Shown in pieces: positions 44,516 to 54,031 of a DNA stretch of 64,000 nt (the stretch's first letter is position 1; each line of letters begins with the position of its first letter). The position numbers were made by a program, and so were the translations under genes. Below the pieces are notes generated by a model, which was not told the DNA's origin, did no database searches, and saw only the letters and a program-made list of their open reading frames with translations. Source of the stretch: Haladaptatus caseinilyticus (GTDB lineage Archaea > Halobacteriota > Halobacteria > Halobacteriales > Haladaptataceae); the NCBI RefSeq assembly GCF_026248685.1, contig NZ_CP111039.1, positions 16,216-80,215 of the forward strand. Direction: 5' to 3'.

Positions 44516-47395
44516 ATGGAGTATTCTCGTCAAATCGCCGGAGAAAAGAAAGGGATTACCGGACTGTGCTACTTGGATTCTGATGTCGGCCTGAACTCGA
44601 CTACGCGCTTTACTGGGCAACTGGAGTTAGACACCGAATCTGCTCCTGATGATGCCACTATTCGATTGGTTGCAAAACATGGAATTGAGGTTTCTCCATC
44701 TATAATCGAGGCATCTAGTGATACAGTAGAAGAAGATCTTGATTTCTATATCCCCAAAGATGTTACTGAGATTGTTTTATTGGTTGACTGGCTTGATACT
44801 GAACTTGAGAGTATCAAAGTGAACTTTGGTAATCGGACATTGCTTTCGCTAGGGCTTAGACTTCTTGAGACAGAGATCGCGGATTCATACACTACAAAAG
44901 AGCTAATTATGGAGTATATGGATGATAACAGAGAAGATTGGGCTCTGCTCAATTTCACTAGTAATCTAAGCCAATATATTGAGTTTGATGATTACTTATT
45001 TGTCCTTGAGAATATTAGTAAATATTATGATTCGGTCAACTCCAGTCTTAGTCTCAAACTTGAAACGATTCTAAAACGGTTGATCCTCGGAAAAAATGGT
45101 GGTCCCAGACATAAGATAGAAACTTATACTGATTTCGAAGAAGCACTAGAGGCAATTAATGGAATACACGAAAGGGCGGATATCGATCCAGAACGTGTGC
45201 TGAGATTTGCAGTTGAAGATCTTCATGAAAATGAGAACGTTGCAGGTCTAGTGGAATTGGTCGACAAAACAGAAATTGTAGAATCATATCCTGATACATT
45301 ATCTGGAAATGCAAGAGATATATTAATCGCTGAGCAAATCGAACGTAAAAGTGCATCAGGCGTCCGAGAAATTGTTCGTCGGAGTAGCGATAATCTCGTA
45401 GATGAATTTGATCAAAGTCACTATGACGATATCATAGATGAGGCATTCAGTAAACCACGCGAGAACCAGGCATCCTATTGGTTTGATGCGATTGAGTATG
45501 CTGTAAAGGATATCAAAGATACCGGATTTAAATTTGTTGTTGCGAATTACCTTTATAGTGCTGCTGAAAAGCGGAAAAAAGACGAAGAATGCTACTATTT
45601 TGTTCCAAAACTATACAAATCGGCTGCACTCTGGTATCAAGACATCGACAATAGTGCGACCCAAAGAGCTCAGTTCAATTATTATCAACGATTAGGATAT
45701 TACCAATATGCAAATCAGAAAATTGAGGCCGCTAGTGAAACGTTCCGAAACGCTATCGAAACAGGGCTCAACACAACAGGAGAGTATAGTGAATCGCATT
45801 TAGAGTGGATTGCCCGCTCTGTCATATACAAGTCATTGGCCGATGCGCGTACGTTGACTCGAGATGGCGGGCGTGAGGAAGCAGTAGAGATGCTCGAAAG
45901 TCGACGAGAGCTATTTCTTAGCCTCGAAGACATGCTTCCTGATAACCAAGCTCAGATCAAATCTGCCCTAGGAGGAGAGATCTATCGGATTCAAAGCGAC
46001 ATCTTACTCATTGAAAATGAATACCAACGTGCTTCTGATAAGCTTGGGTATGCGATCGGTCTTTTCAGAGAGGGTGGTCTCACCCGAGCAGGAAATTCGT
46101 CGCTTAAGAAAAAGCTGCGCGTTGATTCTGTATTGAGAGAAATTGAGGGACAATTCGATTCAGCGGCAGAGCAACACGAGGATATCAGCACTGATGCTCG
46201 ATTCAGTCAGAGAAGACAACAACAGCATAGAGAGCAAGCTCACATCTGTAAAGCAAAATCGTATGCGATAGGTGGACGATATGTGGACGCTTTGGATGAA
46301 CTAGCTGAGACCTATAAACAATCTGGCGTGATCCAGCCCGATGCGGGAAGTTTAGCTACTCTAATTTCACTTGTCCGCGACTATGAGTCAGGAGATGTGA
46401 CTAATGCTGCAGCGGTACTCAGTCAATTAAAAAAACGGACTAATGACGGCTCAAATAGAGATTTCCTGATGGCTGATTATGATTATATCGAGTCTGCTGT
46501 TGTCATTCTCTCTGCCCAGCGGCTCTTGAAAACAGACATTCATGCAGATTTCCTTGATGCTATGGTGAATATTGCTCTGAATCGAGGTGTGACTCCTTAT
46601 ACAACTACGAAAGTTACTCAAGAAACTGAGTTAAGTCAACTATCTATGGATCATCTATGGCGTAGTTTACTTCCACGTCCAGTAGCAATCCGTGTCGAGG
46701 AAATTCTTCTCGATGAGGAGATAGCTACCGGGAATTACAAAGGAAACGCTATGCTCTTAGCGGAATTGCTTGAGGTATATTTAGCAATTTTTGTCGAATA
46801 TCACGCCTCAACATTTTGGGGGGATAATTGGAGACAAGAGTTAGACCCCGATGAGGAAGGTATGAATAACGAAGATGAAGATTCAAATAAACTTGCTCTC
46901 GGTACTCTGGCTTCATACTTTAACTCTAAAGGAGCGGACAATCTCAGGTCTGCTGAAGAAGTGGCAGATCTATTAGGATCTCCTGTGGGAGGGTTCAATA
47001 ACCCTATAGAAGCCAGAAACAAGCTTGATCATGGCTATGAAGGATCCATTTCAGAACACACGTATAATGATATAAAGGAACGAGTTCTTTCTATTCTTCG
47101 CGTTACTGCTCAAGAAGTGCCGATAATGACTACAGTCCAGTCAAGCAATTCATTTAATATTTTCACTATGAGAGTGCATTGGTTCCAAGGGATACAATAC
47201 CTGCTGCTACAAACTGAGAGGAATCTTACTGAAGGAGAATTGTATTACCTACCGCAGTCTTTGGCCCATGAAGATAGGATTGCTGTAAGCACTGATGAAG
47301 ACTTAATCGTGGAGCCCACCGATCCAAGGATAAGCGATCAAACTCGGGAAGATGATCCAGCAGAAGTAAATTGGGATTTAAGAGATGGACAATAA
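44516..47395 (+). CDS. large helical-repeat protein with C-terminal HEPN-like motif
   Basis: A 959-residue AT-rich protein. The N-terminal ~110 residues are beta-rich. Then come long helical stretches with TPR-like spacing (YYQRLGYYQYANQKIEAASE, RQQQHREQAHICKAKSYAIGG) through about residue 650. Near residue 833 it reads NPIEARNKLDHGYEGSISEHT, an R-N-x-x-x-H motif like HEPN RNases, followed by a helix (KERVLSILRVTAQ). The layout of a sensor-like repeat scaffold with a terminal nuclease-like module is common in defence systems. Function not proven. It lies beside another HEPN-like gene. Confidence 0.6.
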   Translation: MEYSRQIAGEKKGITGLCYLDSDVGLNSTTRFTGQLELDTESAPDDATIRLVAKHGIEVSPSIIEASSDTVEEDLDFYIPKDVTEIVLLVDWLDTELESIKVNFGNRTLLSLGLRLLETEIADSYTTKELIMEYMDDNREDWALLNFTSNLSQYIEFDDYLFVLENISKYYDSVNSSLSLKLETILKRLILGKNGGPRHKIETYTDFEEALEAINGIHERADIDPERVLRFAVEDLHENENVAGLVELVDKTEIVESYPDTLSGNARDILIAEQIERKSASGVREIVRRSSDNLVDEFDQSHYDDIIDEAFSKPRENQASYWFDAIEYAVKDIKDTGFKFVVANYLYSAAEKRKKDEECYYFVPKLYKSAALWYQDIDNSATQRAQFNYYQRLGYYQYANQKIEAASETFRNAIETGLNTTGEYSESHLEWIARSVIYKSLADARTLTRDGGREEAVEMLESRRELFLSLEDMLPDNQAQIKSALGGEIYRIQSDILLIENEYQRASDKLGYAIGLFREGGLTRAGNSSLKKKLRVDSVLREIEGQFDSAAEQHEDISTDARFSQRRQQQHREQAHICKAKSYAIGGRYVDALDELAETYKQSGVIQPDAGSLATLISLVRDYESGDVTNAAAVLSQLKKRTNDGSNRDFLMADYDYIESAVVILSAQRLLKTDIHADFLDAMVNIALNRGVTPYTTTKVTQETELSQLSMDHLWRSLLPRPVAIRVEEILLDEEIATGNYKGNAMLLAELLEVYLAIFVEYHASTFWGDNWRQELDPDEEGMNNEDEDSNKLALGTLASYFNSKGADNLRSAEEVADLLGSPVGGFNNPIEARNKLDHGYEGSISEHTYNDIKERVLSILRVTAQEVPIMTTVQSSNSFNIFTMRVHWFQGIQYLLLQTERNLTEGELYYLPQSLAHEDRIAVSTDEDLIVEPTDPRISDQTREDDPAEVNWDLRDGQ

Positions 47396-47559
47396 ATCTA
47401 TTTGCTACTTCGACCAATCCATACTCCTACTCTCAGAGATCCACATACTGTAACCAATATGAAAGGGTTTCGTCGTCCACAACTGTACTCCCTTTTGGAG
47501 AAGCGTGGTAGAATGTACATAGAGGCCGTCGACTACAACTCGATATGTGCTCTGCGCTC

Positions 47560-47816
47560 GCTGCCGGCGGTTGCCTTTGGCGTAGATAACTCTCGAACGA
47601 GGACAGAACCAATGTACGATTCGATAGCAGAGATAGGTAGCAGAGTGAGAATCCTTGGCAAAAGCTCCACAACAATCTCTCAAAGGATAAAGTGACTTGC
47701 TGAGATGGGGCTGCTCGAAAAATCCGCCTCAAAACGCGGATATTACCAAATCACGGAAAACGGGGATTCGCTATCTCCACGGTGATCTCGATGCTGATGA
47801 CCTGCCCCGACCATAG
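47560..47816 (+). pseudogene. PhiH1-repressor-type winged-helix remnant
   Basis: Frame pieces around TISQRIK (stop) LAEMGLLEKSASKRGYYQITE and, in a shifted frame, YLHGDLDADDLPRP match the recognition helix, wing and tail of PhiH1-type repressors. One stop codon and one frameshift break it. The 5' part is unclear. Confidence 0.6.
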
Positions 47817-48665
47817 GATAACTAAGCCGTTAGAGCTATTGCATCTTAATCTTACTTGCATAGGGTACTGTTTAGTTTAGCGATTCTGTTATAGAGTGGC
47901 GTTTCAAGGTCTCTAACGTGAGTGGCTGACGAACCACCTTGTGTTACCATGACTATTTTTTCGGTGAAGCAATCAAATTCAGTCTTCTCACGGTGCAGCC
48001 GATCTCAATCCCAAGAATCAGTTACTTTCGAGCAGTGCGTAAAACTCCGTCAATCGTACCGCTGTCGCTTGGTTTCCCTTATCTAGACAGTGCCTTGTAT
48101 AGCCACACACCAAGTCGAAAAATACGTTTAGTCATAAACGGTTGTCGCCCTCTAACGTCATCAAATTCGCCGAATATCTCCCATTCGCTTTGTTTATCCC
48201 TTGATGTCGTTCGTGAAGGAAGACAGGGCTAAATCATTCATCGTTTTCTATTTTGATCTCAATAACTTCATATTGGGAATCAATCCCATGTGCTTAGTAG
48301 CAGCCCCTCCATTGATGCTGACAGATAGAAAGTATCTCGAAATTCGCCGTTGTCGAGTCGGAGTCTAGGTTTTCCCAAACCAAGATCATTGAGTTCTTCG
48401 TCAATTGTTAGATCATGAGGTGATGGTTCCATTATCTTTGGCTTGCTGTTTGATATTCCCTATCCTACTATCACCTGCGGATAATCATCTGTAAAGATTG
48501 ATTCGAATCTCCTGCAGGTGCTGGAAGATAAACACTGATGTCGATTGTCGACAACGCTACAGCAGTCAACACTTCAATGAAGGTGGCTGACGGAAACTTA
48601 AAACGGGCGAGACTCCTGCTGAATGAGGAATATTCAAGTCAGTGTTGTCGGACAATTCATATGTA
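47817..48665. other. 850-bp intergenic region with weak gene scraps
   Basis: No convincing gene. A minus-strand 50-residue frame (48280-48432, MEPSPHDLTIDEELND...) looks protein-like, and its 3' end continues in another frame (IDSQYEVIEIKIENDE). It may be a decayed small gene. A plus-strand 97-residue frame at 47939-48232 is low-complexity-like and not supported. Confidence 0.35.
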
Positions 48666-49847
48666 ATGAAATATTCTGACCGAGAGTTTAAATCGATTGA
48701 GGACTATCCCTCTGAGAACACTCTTACTGTAAACGTAACACATGAACAGCTGAAATCACTAGAGCAGGATTTCAAAAATCAAATTGCTATATCGCCGTCT
48801 CGGAAAGAAGAGGGTGATACCGGTTACGACGTATCTTTAGAAACAGCCCGTGAAATTGTTTTTCAACATAAAAATCCAAAGATCACCGTTTGCCGAAATG
48901 GCAAAAGATGGGTTAATTTCAAAATTGATCCAGATCAGTGTCTGATGCTTGGCACCCTCTATAATCAACAAGAAGCCTACTATGCGCTTCCAGTTGTCCC
49001 TGAGAGAGCCGAAATCTGTCAAGGGCTTGATCGCACTATTTTTGTAGACATATGGGAAATATTTTGTAAATTTGGCTCAGAAGATCCATCTCGAATTTAT
49101 ATTTCTTACCACCATAAGCCAAAGAGCCAAGATATTGAGGTGGTGGGAAAAATCTCTGGAGGGGACTTCAGGGATATGAATAATGATTGTTATTTTGATA
49201 TCACTTTAGATAATGGTTCACTAGCCTCGGCGACCCACTGGGGGTCGTTGCGACAAAAACTGGGCAAAAATGAGCAGGGAATACCAATCCGTGGTAAGAA
49301 CAGTTCTTCGTATCCATTTAGTCAAGCGACAAGCCCAGATGGGGGCGAATCACCAGATGATCATTGGGATGCGTATACTTCAGCTTACCAAGGTTTCCTA
49401 TGGCGACGTAATCTGATTAAGGATGTAGTGGATGCTATACGTGGGCAGAAGATCTCACTCTATCAGCTCAGTGAATACGTTGATGCCACTCCTGTTGAAT
49501 TGATTGAACGATTTAGCGATGACCCGGAATATGAACAGGAAGAGATTCAGCTTACAGATCTCACCAATACTGAACTAAATCAACTAACTGACGAACGTCT
49601 CTTACAGGTAGCAGAGCCACCTGAGGAGTTTGATGCTCTCCTCAATAATATCGTACGACGCAGTCAAATAGCAATTGAAGACGAGTGGGCTATTAAAGAA
49701 ACTGATTTTGGGTCACTACGACCTCGATTCTGGCGTTTCGCGATCAACATGAGTAAGTCGAAATACCCGCTTACGTACCGTATTAGACGTTTACAACGGC
49801 TAATCATGGAAAAGGGGAATAAAGATCACCCTCTCCCGATACCCTGA
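48666..49847 (+). CDS. hypothetical protein, AT-rich accessory region
   Basis: About 393 residues from ATG 48666; the TTG at 48642 adds eight. It is mixed alpha/beta with a central region (SRIYISYHHKPKSQDIEVVGKISGG) and a helical C-terminus (FWRFAINMSKSKYPLTYRIRRLQRLIMEKG). An Asp/Glu-rich stretch (EQEEIQLTDLTNTELNQ) precedes it. No nuclease or ATPase motif was identified. It may be a component of a defence or plasmid module but is unknown. Confidence 0.6.
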   Translation: MKYSDREFKSIEDYPSENTLTVNVTHEQLKSLEQDFKNQIAISPSRKEEGDTGYDVSLETAREIVFQHKNPKITVCRNGKRWVNFKIDPDQCLMLGTLYNQQEAYYALPVVPERAEICQGLDRTIFVDIWEIFCKFGSEDPSRIYISYHHKPKSQDIEVVGKISGGDFRDMNNDCYFDITLDNGSLASATHWGSLRQKLGKNEQGIPIRGKNSSSYPFSQATSPDGGESPDDHWDAYTSAYQGFLWRRNLIKDVVDAIRGQKISLYQLSEYVDATPVELIERFSDDPEYEQEEIQLTDLTNTELNQLTDERLLQVAEPPEEFDALLNNIVRRSQIAIEDEWAIKETDFGSLRPRFWRFAINMSKSKYPLTYRIRRLQRLIMEKGNKDHPLPIP

Positions 49848-49986
49848 CAGTCATTGATCAGCCAGTAGCGTGATTCAGCGAGATGACCTTCTTCCTGTCG
49901 TCTCGACGCCTGCGGAGGTATACGCTCACTCTCTATTCGGTTCAACTAAGCGGTTCTCCGAGACATTACCGATATCGCATTAGACT

Positions 49987-50250
49987 GAAGAGCCGTCAAC
50001 AGGTGGTGACGAGAACAAGGTCGGACGACCCGAGGTTCAGCAGTACTACTCGCTCAAAGAGCAGGACATAAGGGTGGACGCGGCCGTCGTCGACACGACG
50101 AACGAGTTCACCAAGGACGTGTGCCTCTGAGCCTACGATCACAACGCGAAGTTGATCAACGGCGAGGAACTGACGAACATGGTCGAGAAACACGACGAAA
50201 TGTACCTGTTACCTGGCTTCGGGCAAGTAGAAGCTCGAAAGCTAGATCCG
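49987..50250 (+). pseudogene. Mrr-type restriction endonuclease remnant
   Basis: DENKVGRPEVQQYYSLKEQDIRVDAAVVDTTNEFTKDVCL, then a TGA at 50128-50130, then NAKLINGEELTNMVEKHDE. This matches the C-terminal catalytic part of haloarchaeal Mrr-like endonucleases (the QxK-type strand with VQQYYSLKEQ and VDAAVVDTTNEFT). The N-terminal half is absent. Decayed. Confidence 0.7.
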
Positions 50251-50399
50251 GATCAGTGGCTCGATTTTAGCTCTGAGATACCGAGCAACCTTCACCGTGT
50301 TGAACGGCCTTATTTTCCAAGAATCCTGCGTGCAAATTCCTGTGAGGTAGAGCGCAAATCGATAGTGCGACTTCCACGACGGTCTCATCTATACAACGA

Positions 50400-51734
50400 C
50401 TAAAGATCATCGGAAACTGCCCAAATCTGATCGAAGTATCTATCTGCAGCCTCGATCGCCTTTTTATCCTGTGTCAATAAACCAGCGTTAAATTCGTCCA
50501 TTAGTTGATCCCTTGTAAGATCAGCTGAAGAAAGTAGTAACGAATTCTTATCAGAAAGAATCATTCTCGAATGTAGTAGATGGTTTGTTCGGACGTGTCG
50601 GTTACTAGCTCTGTTTAATTGTTCTATTGCGCTTTTTGCCAACCTGGCCCTGTGACCACTTACATCACCTTTTGGTTTGGAAATTATTTTGATGGACAAA
50701 TTTTTATTTTCTTCTGATAAATCTATTATATCTTCGTGGAGCATATCAACATATGGTGAAGATATTTTTAATACCTGCTCAGTTTTTTGGATTAATCTCT
50801 CAATTTCAGTTCGAATTGTGTTGATGTGAGTTCCACTCTTGATAGGAGGAGAAGTTTCTAAAAATGACGAGCTGACCTTTTCTAAACGTTGTTGTGCTAG
50901 TTCACTTTCCCACTGATGCATTGACTGAGATACCTTTGGTCCCTTCGAAGTTTGTAACAAGCCATTGAGGACGTATGCAGACATTCTTTTAGCAGAACGA
51001 TTTGATTCTGAATATTGATTAATTAACCAGGATGCAGCTCTTTCTATATTTTCTTCATATCCAGAGACCTTTGACAATGCACTAATAGCAAACGAGGAAA
51101 CTTTTGGTGTATAGCCTTGTTTGGGTGTAGATCCCGGGCTATTTTCAAAGTAACCTTTGTCATTCTGGAGATTTACTAGATCATCTGCTAGCTCACTAAT
51201 CCTCTCGCGATATGTGTAGTAATCGTAGTCACAAACGGCTGAAATTCCGATTGGCAAATTGTAGGCAGGATAAAGAGTTGGGGGATTATTAAGAAAATAT
51301 TCGATTGCTTGCAGAGTTCGTTGAGAATTTGGCCTTGCAACCACAAATAGACTCAACGGGCCTGTATGATCTTCCCCTTCAACCCAATTGAATTCTCCTC
51401 GCATTGTCTGTTGGTCTTTAAACCACTGGATAATTTCGTTTACCCATTTGCTTTCTTGCCAACCATCGATATCAAACTCATCTAGTAGCTTAAAGGCATA
51501 CCATACCCTATGAACTTCATCTGTGATTTCATCCCAATTCCAAAATTGATCAGAATCATATTGACAAATATATTCTCTAACTGATTTAGATTCGACTTTA
51601 TTTAACGCGTAGAAAATGACGCTATCTTTGAAATCTAAAGGAACCTCCGAAGAGTAATCGGTATAGTATTCGTCATTTACATACAATGCTTCTTGAACGA
51701 TATCAGAGCAGGTGTCGACTAGTTGCTCATTCAT
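50400..51734 (-). CDS. toroid-like domain fused to a PLD-like nuclease domain
   Basis: A 444-residue minus-strand protein. The first ~280 residues consist of helical hairpins resembling an alpha/alpha-toroid (prenyltransferase/terpenoid-cyclase-like), e.g. ISALSKVSGYEENIERAASWLINQYSE and ELADDLVNLQNDKGYF with repeated 'GYF'/'GEF' turns. Residues about 310-444 resemble a PLD domain: KTEQVLKISSPYVDML, then LLHSRMILSDKN (H-x-R-x4-D: H398, R400, D405 in place of the usual H-x-K-x4-D), and SSADLTRDQL. PLD modules act as nucleases or lipases. The combination and AT-rich setting suggest a defence-type protein. Confidence 0.6.
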   Translation of the reverse strand: MNEQLVDTCSDIVQEALYVNDEYYTDYSSEVPLDFKDSVIFYALNKVESKSVREYICQYDSDQFWNWDEITDEVHRVWYAFKLLDEFDIDGWQESKWVNEIIQWFKDQQTMRGEFNWVEGEDHTGPLSLFVVARPNSQRTLQAIEYFLNNPPTLYPAYNLPIGISAVCDYDYYTYRERISELADDLVNLQNDKGYFENSPGSTPKQGYTPKVSSFAISALSKVSGYEENIERAASWLINQYSESNRSAKRMSAYVLNGLLQTSKGPKVSQSMHQWESELAQQRLEKVSSSFLETSPPIKSGTHINTIRTEIERLIQKTEQVLKISSPYVDMLHEDIIDLSEENKNLSIKIISKPKGDVSGHRARLAKSAIEQLNRASNRHVRTNHLLHSRMILSDKNSLLLSSADLTRDQLMDEFNAGLLTQDKKAIEAADRYFDQIWAVSDDL

Positions 51735-51880
51735 AAAACTATAAATCTGCTCAAAGATCCTATATTTTTCTATAGTACTACTATGTCATCAATTCCACTA
51801 TTCAGGACTGTCGACCTTCGAATAGATGATTAGATGTGTCGTTGATCAAGAGTGATATTTGATATTAATATAAATCATTT

Positions 51881-52117
51881 TTAGTTTTTATTTCTCTTAG
51901 GCACTTCCTCAGGAACAAGTTCATACAATCCACGATGAATTTGCTTAACAACATCAGCCATTTGGAGATCACGAAGCCGTTTTGAGATGAGTTGTCGACT
52001 CTCGCCGGTTTTAGTCGCGAGATAACTTGGAGTACCACGGCCCTCGCGAAGAATCTCGATAATCTCCCAATGGAGTTCGTCGAAATTTTCTTCGTTTGCC
52101 ATTCTATGAGTAGTCAT
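51881..52117 (-). CDS. PhiH1-repressor-like winged-helix protein
   Basis: About 78 residues from ATG 52117 (ATG 52102 in frame); the longer frame upstream is not supported. HTH core ELHWEIIEILREGRGTPSYLATKTGESRQLISKRLRDLQ with wing RGLYELVPEE. Likely a repressor of the divergent 52367 operon or of the toroid-PLD gene. Confidence 0.75.
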   Translation of the reverse strand: MTTHRMANEENFDELHWEIIEILREGRGTPSYLATKTGESRQLISKRLRDLQMADVVKQIHRGLYELVPEEVPKRNKN

Positions 52118-52254
52118 TCTGGAGCAATGGTTATAATATCTATCCGTTCTATCAAAGGTGTTTCTACTATTTTCTACATTTGCATTTACAACGTAAATAC
52201 TAAGAGGGTAGCTTGCATAATATGAGTCAGAAGTGCGGCCCCGCCTGAAAAGGC

Positions 52255-52295
52255 CGGTGCTTGGAACACCGACCGCGCTTCGGCCACACCGAAGC
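52255..52295 (+). other. two hairpins ahead of the plasmid-type operon
   Basis: CGGTG/CACCG (52255-52259 and 52267-52271), then a perfect 7-bp stem GCTTCGG/CCGAAGC (52277-52283 and 52289-52295). They precede the operon start at 52367 and may belong to a leader or regulatory RNA. Confidence 0.35.
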
Positions 52296-52366
52296 ATGAC
52301 TGAAAACACGCCTACTGTTGAAAAACGCATCGACTACCAAACACCCCGTATCGGAGGACACCACTA

Positions 52367-52861
52367 ATGGCGTCCTTCGATGAGAAACCCAACGGCGGGC
52401 TCGTCTCTCTCGAGGCCCAATTCGGCGAAAAAGTCTTCCACCCAGTCAAACGCCTCGAACCCACACCCGACACCGCCGCCCAAGACCCCGACCAACCCAC
52501 ACCCGACACCGACGAGCCACTCACCCGCGCGTACCTCGTTGAACTCCGCGTAGGGTTCCAAACCCGAACCAAGACCAGTAGCCAAGCGCCCTACCTGTAC
52601 TGCATCTACGCCACGCCGGACTGCCAGCAATTCTTCGAACGTCGCTGCCCGATCAACTACGGCGAGGAGGGCTTCCAGATTCCCGAGGACACCGAGACCT
52701 ACCGCTCGGTCGCCACCACCAAAACGGGCAATCCACAGCTCCCTTCAACACCACCGGGTGAAACCGACGCCGAAACCCGCACACACTATCGGCACATCCT
52801 CGAGCGGTGTTACGACATCGACGCCATCACCCACACCACCACAACTGAGGTGTGCGCGTAA
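52367..52861 (+). CDS. hypothetical protein of plasmid-type operon
   Basis: A 164-residue protein with a Pro/Asp/Thr-rich linker around residues 30-55 and a central strand region (AYLVELRVGFQTRTKTSSQAPYLYCIYATPDCQQFFERRCP). Three Cys (about residues 79, 85, 94) could bind metal. It is the first gene in an operon of five, and the next start is 57 bp away. No family recognised. Confidence 0.65.
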   Translation: MASFDEKPNGGLVSLEAQFGEKVFHPVKRLEPTPDTAAQDPDQPTPDTDEPLTRAYLVELRVGFQTRTKTSSQAPYLYCIYATPDCQQFFERRCPINYGEEGFQIPEDTETYRSVATTKTGNPQLPSTPPGETDAETRTHYRHILERCYDIDAITHTTTTEVCA

Positions 52862-52917
52862 ATGCACCCCCGAGAACGCCCTCTCCAGAGAGCGCCAGCC
52901 ATCGGCGGTGAGGGACG

Positions 52918-53298
52918 ATGACCCGCACGTCCACCTCGATCACCGCCGAGGAGATCGAAAACACATTCGAACGCTGTCCACACTGTGGCACCTACGCGGT
53001 GCAGATCACCGACTCCCATTACTGTGACAGTCGGTTCACGAGCAACCTCACCGACGCCGAACGCGACCAGCGCATCGCTGGTGACCCCTATCCTGCCGAT
53101 GAGACGGTCGCCATTGTCGATCAATTTGTAGGCGACGCCTTCGCCTATCACGAACTCGACGCGGACAACGACCCACACTGTACGCTGCAGACCGACAACC
53201 CACTCGCCTATTGCACTCGCACAGAGGCACAAGACGACCAGTACGCACCCTGCCAGCTCTGTCAACGTCTTCGCGAAAAACGGGAGGCCGACCAATGA
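52918..53298 (+). CDS. zinc-binding protein of plasmid-type operon
   Basis: A 126-residue protein with two Cys knuckles: ERCPHCGTYAV near residue 18 and YAPCQLCQRLR near the end. Middle region holds DPHCTLQTDNPLAYCTR. Probably a zinc-stabilised DNA- or protein-binding protein. Stop overlaps the next ATG. Confidence 0.7.
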   Translation: MTRTSTSITAEEIENTFERCPHCGTYAVQITDSHYCDSRFTSNLTDAERDQRIAGDPYPADETVAIVDQFVGDAFAYHELDADNDPHCTLQTDNPLAYCTRTEAQDDQYAPCQLCQRLREKREADQ

Positions 53299-53627
53299 CC
53301 GACCGAGAGACGGTGCTCGCTCTCGAGTGTGCAGATCCGGTCCAGATTCACACAAAAAAGCGCACGCTCACGGGCGTGATCTATCAGTGTGAGCATTCGG
53401 AACCCGAACTCGCCTGTCGAGGGCCAGAGCCTGGCGAGCACGTCCTGTACGTCGCCACGCCAACGCATGACCTCTACAGGCTCCAGTACGCCTACTACAA
53501 CGAGATCGAGCACACCAAAGCTACACTCGAACACTACGATCTCTCGCCGAATGGCCGATACACCTGGCTTCGGACGGGTGCGCAGGTCGAGTGCATCACC
53601 AACCCGAACGGAGGTGAGAAGGCGTGA
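53295..53627 (+). CDS. hypothetical protein
   Basis: A 110-residue protein from ATG 53295, which overlaps the preceding stop (ATGA). The strand-rich core (RTLTGVIYQCEHSE, HVLYVATPTHDLYRLQYAYYN) resembles small beta-barrel plasmid proteins. Unknown. It continues the tightly coupled operon. Confidence 0.65.
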   Translation: MTDRETVLALECADPVQIHTKKRTLTGVIYQCEHSEPELACRGPEPGEHVLYVATPTHDLYRLQYAYYNEIEHTKATLEHYDLSPNGRYTWLRTGAQVECITNPNGGEKA

Positions 53628-54031
53628 GTACCCACGAGCATTCGATCATCCCCAAACCACTGAATCCTCGCGATGCCGATTCACTCGTCCAGCAACTCTC
53701 TCCTAGTGATCGCGTTCGCATCACCACGACTGAGTTGCCACGGACGATTCTGACGGTAAGAGAAGTACACCCCATCACGAGTCAGATACCACAGCTTGTC
53801 CTAACGGCCCCACCGATGACGACGACGGCACAGGACGATATTCAGCAAGCCACCTTCCACTGCACGACTAGCCACGCCGATTCGCCAATGACTGTTCTCG
53901 AGTACACCCACACCGCTACTGACACGACTCCCCGCTGTATTGGTTCGCTCACTACCATCGCACACTTCCCACGGCTCTCGACGCCGACAGAGGACACCGC
54001 GGCCACAGCGGAGGTGGCTGCCAATGAGTAA
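53624..54031 (+). CDS. hypothetical protein
   Basis: A 135-residue protein from GTG 53624 overlapping the previous stop. Thr/Ser-rich with strand motifs (DRVRITTTELPRTILTVREVH). No membrane segment. Unknown. Confidence 0.6.
   Translation: MSTHEHSIIPKPLNPRDADSLVQQLSPSDRVRITTTELPRTILTVREVHPITSQIPQLVLTAPPMTTTAQDDIQQATFHCTTSHADSPMTVLEYTHTATDTTPRCIGSLTTIAHFPRLSTPTEDTAATAEVAANE

Noticed and set aside
47939..48232. A 97-residue plus-strand frame
   Set aside because: No family, no membrane or motif pattern, and the region looks decayed.
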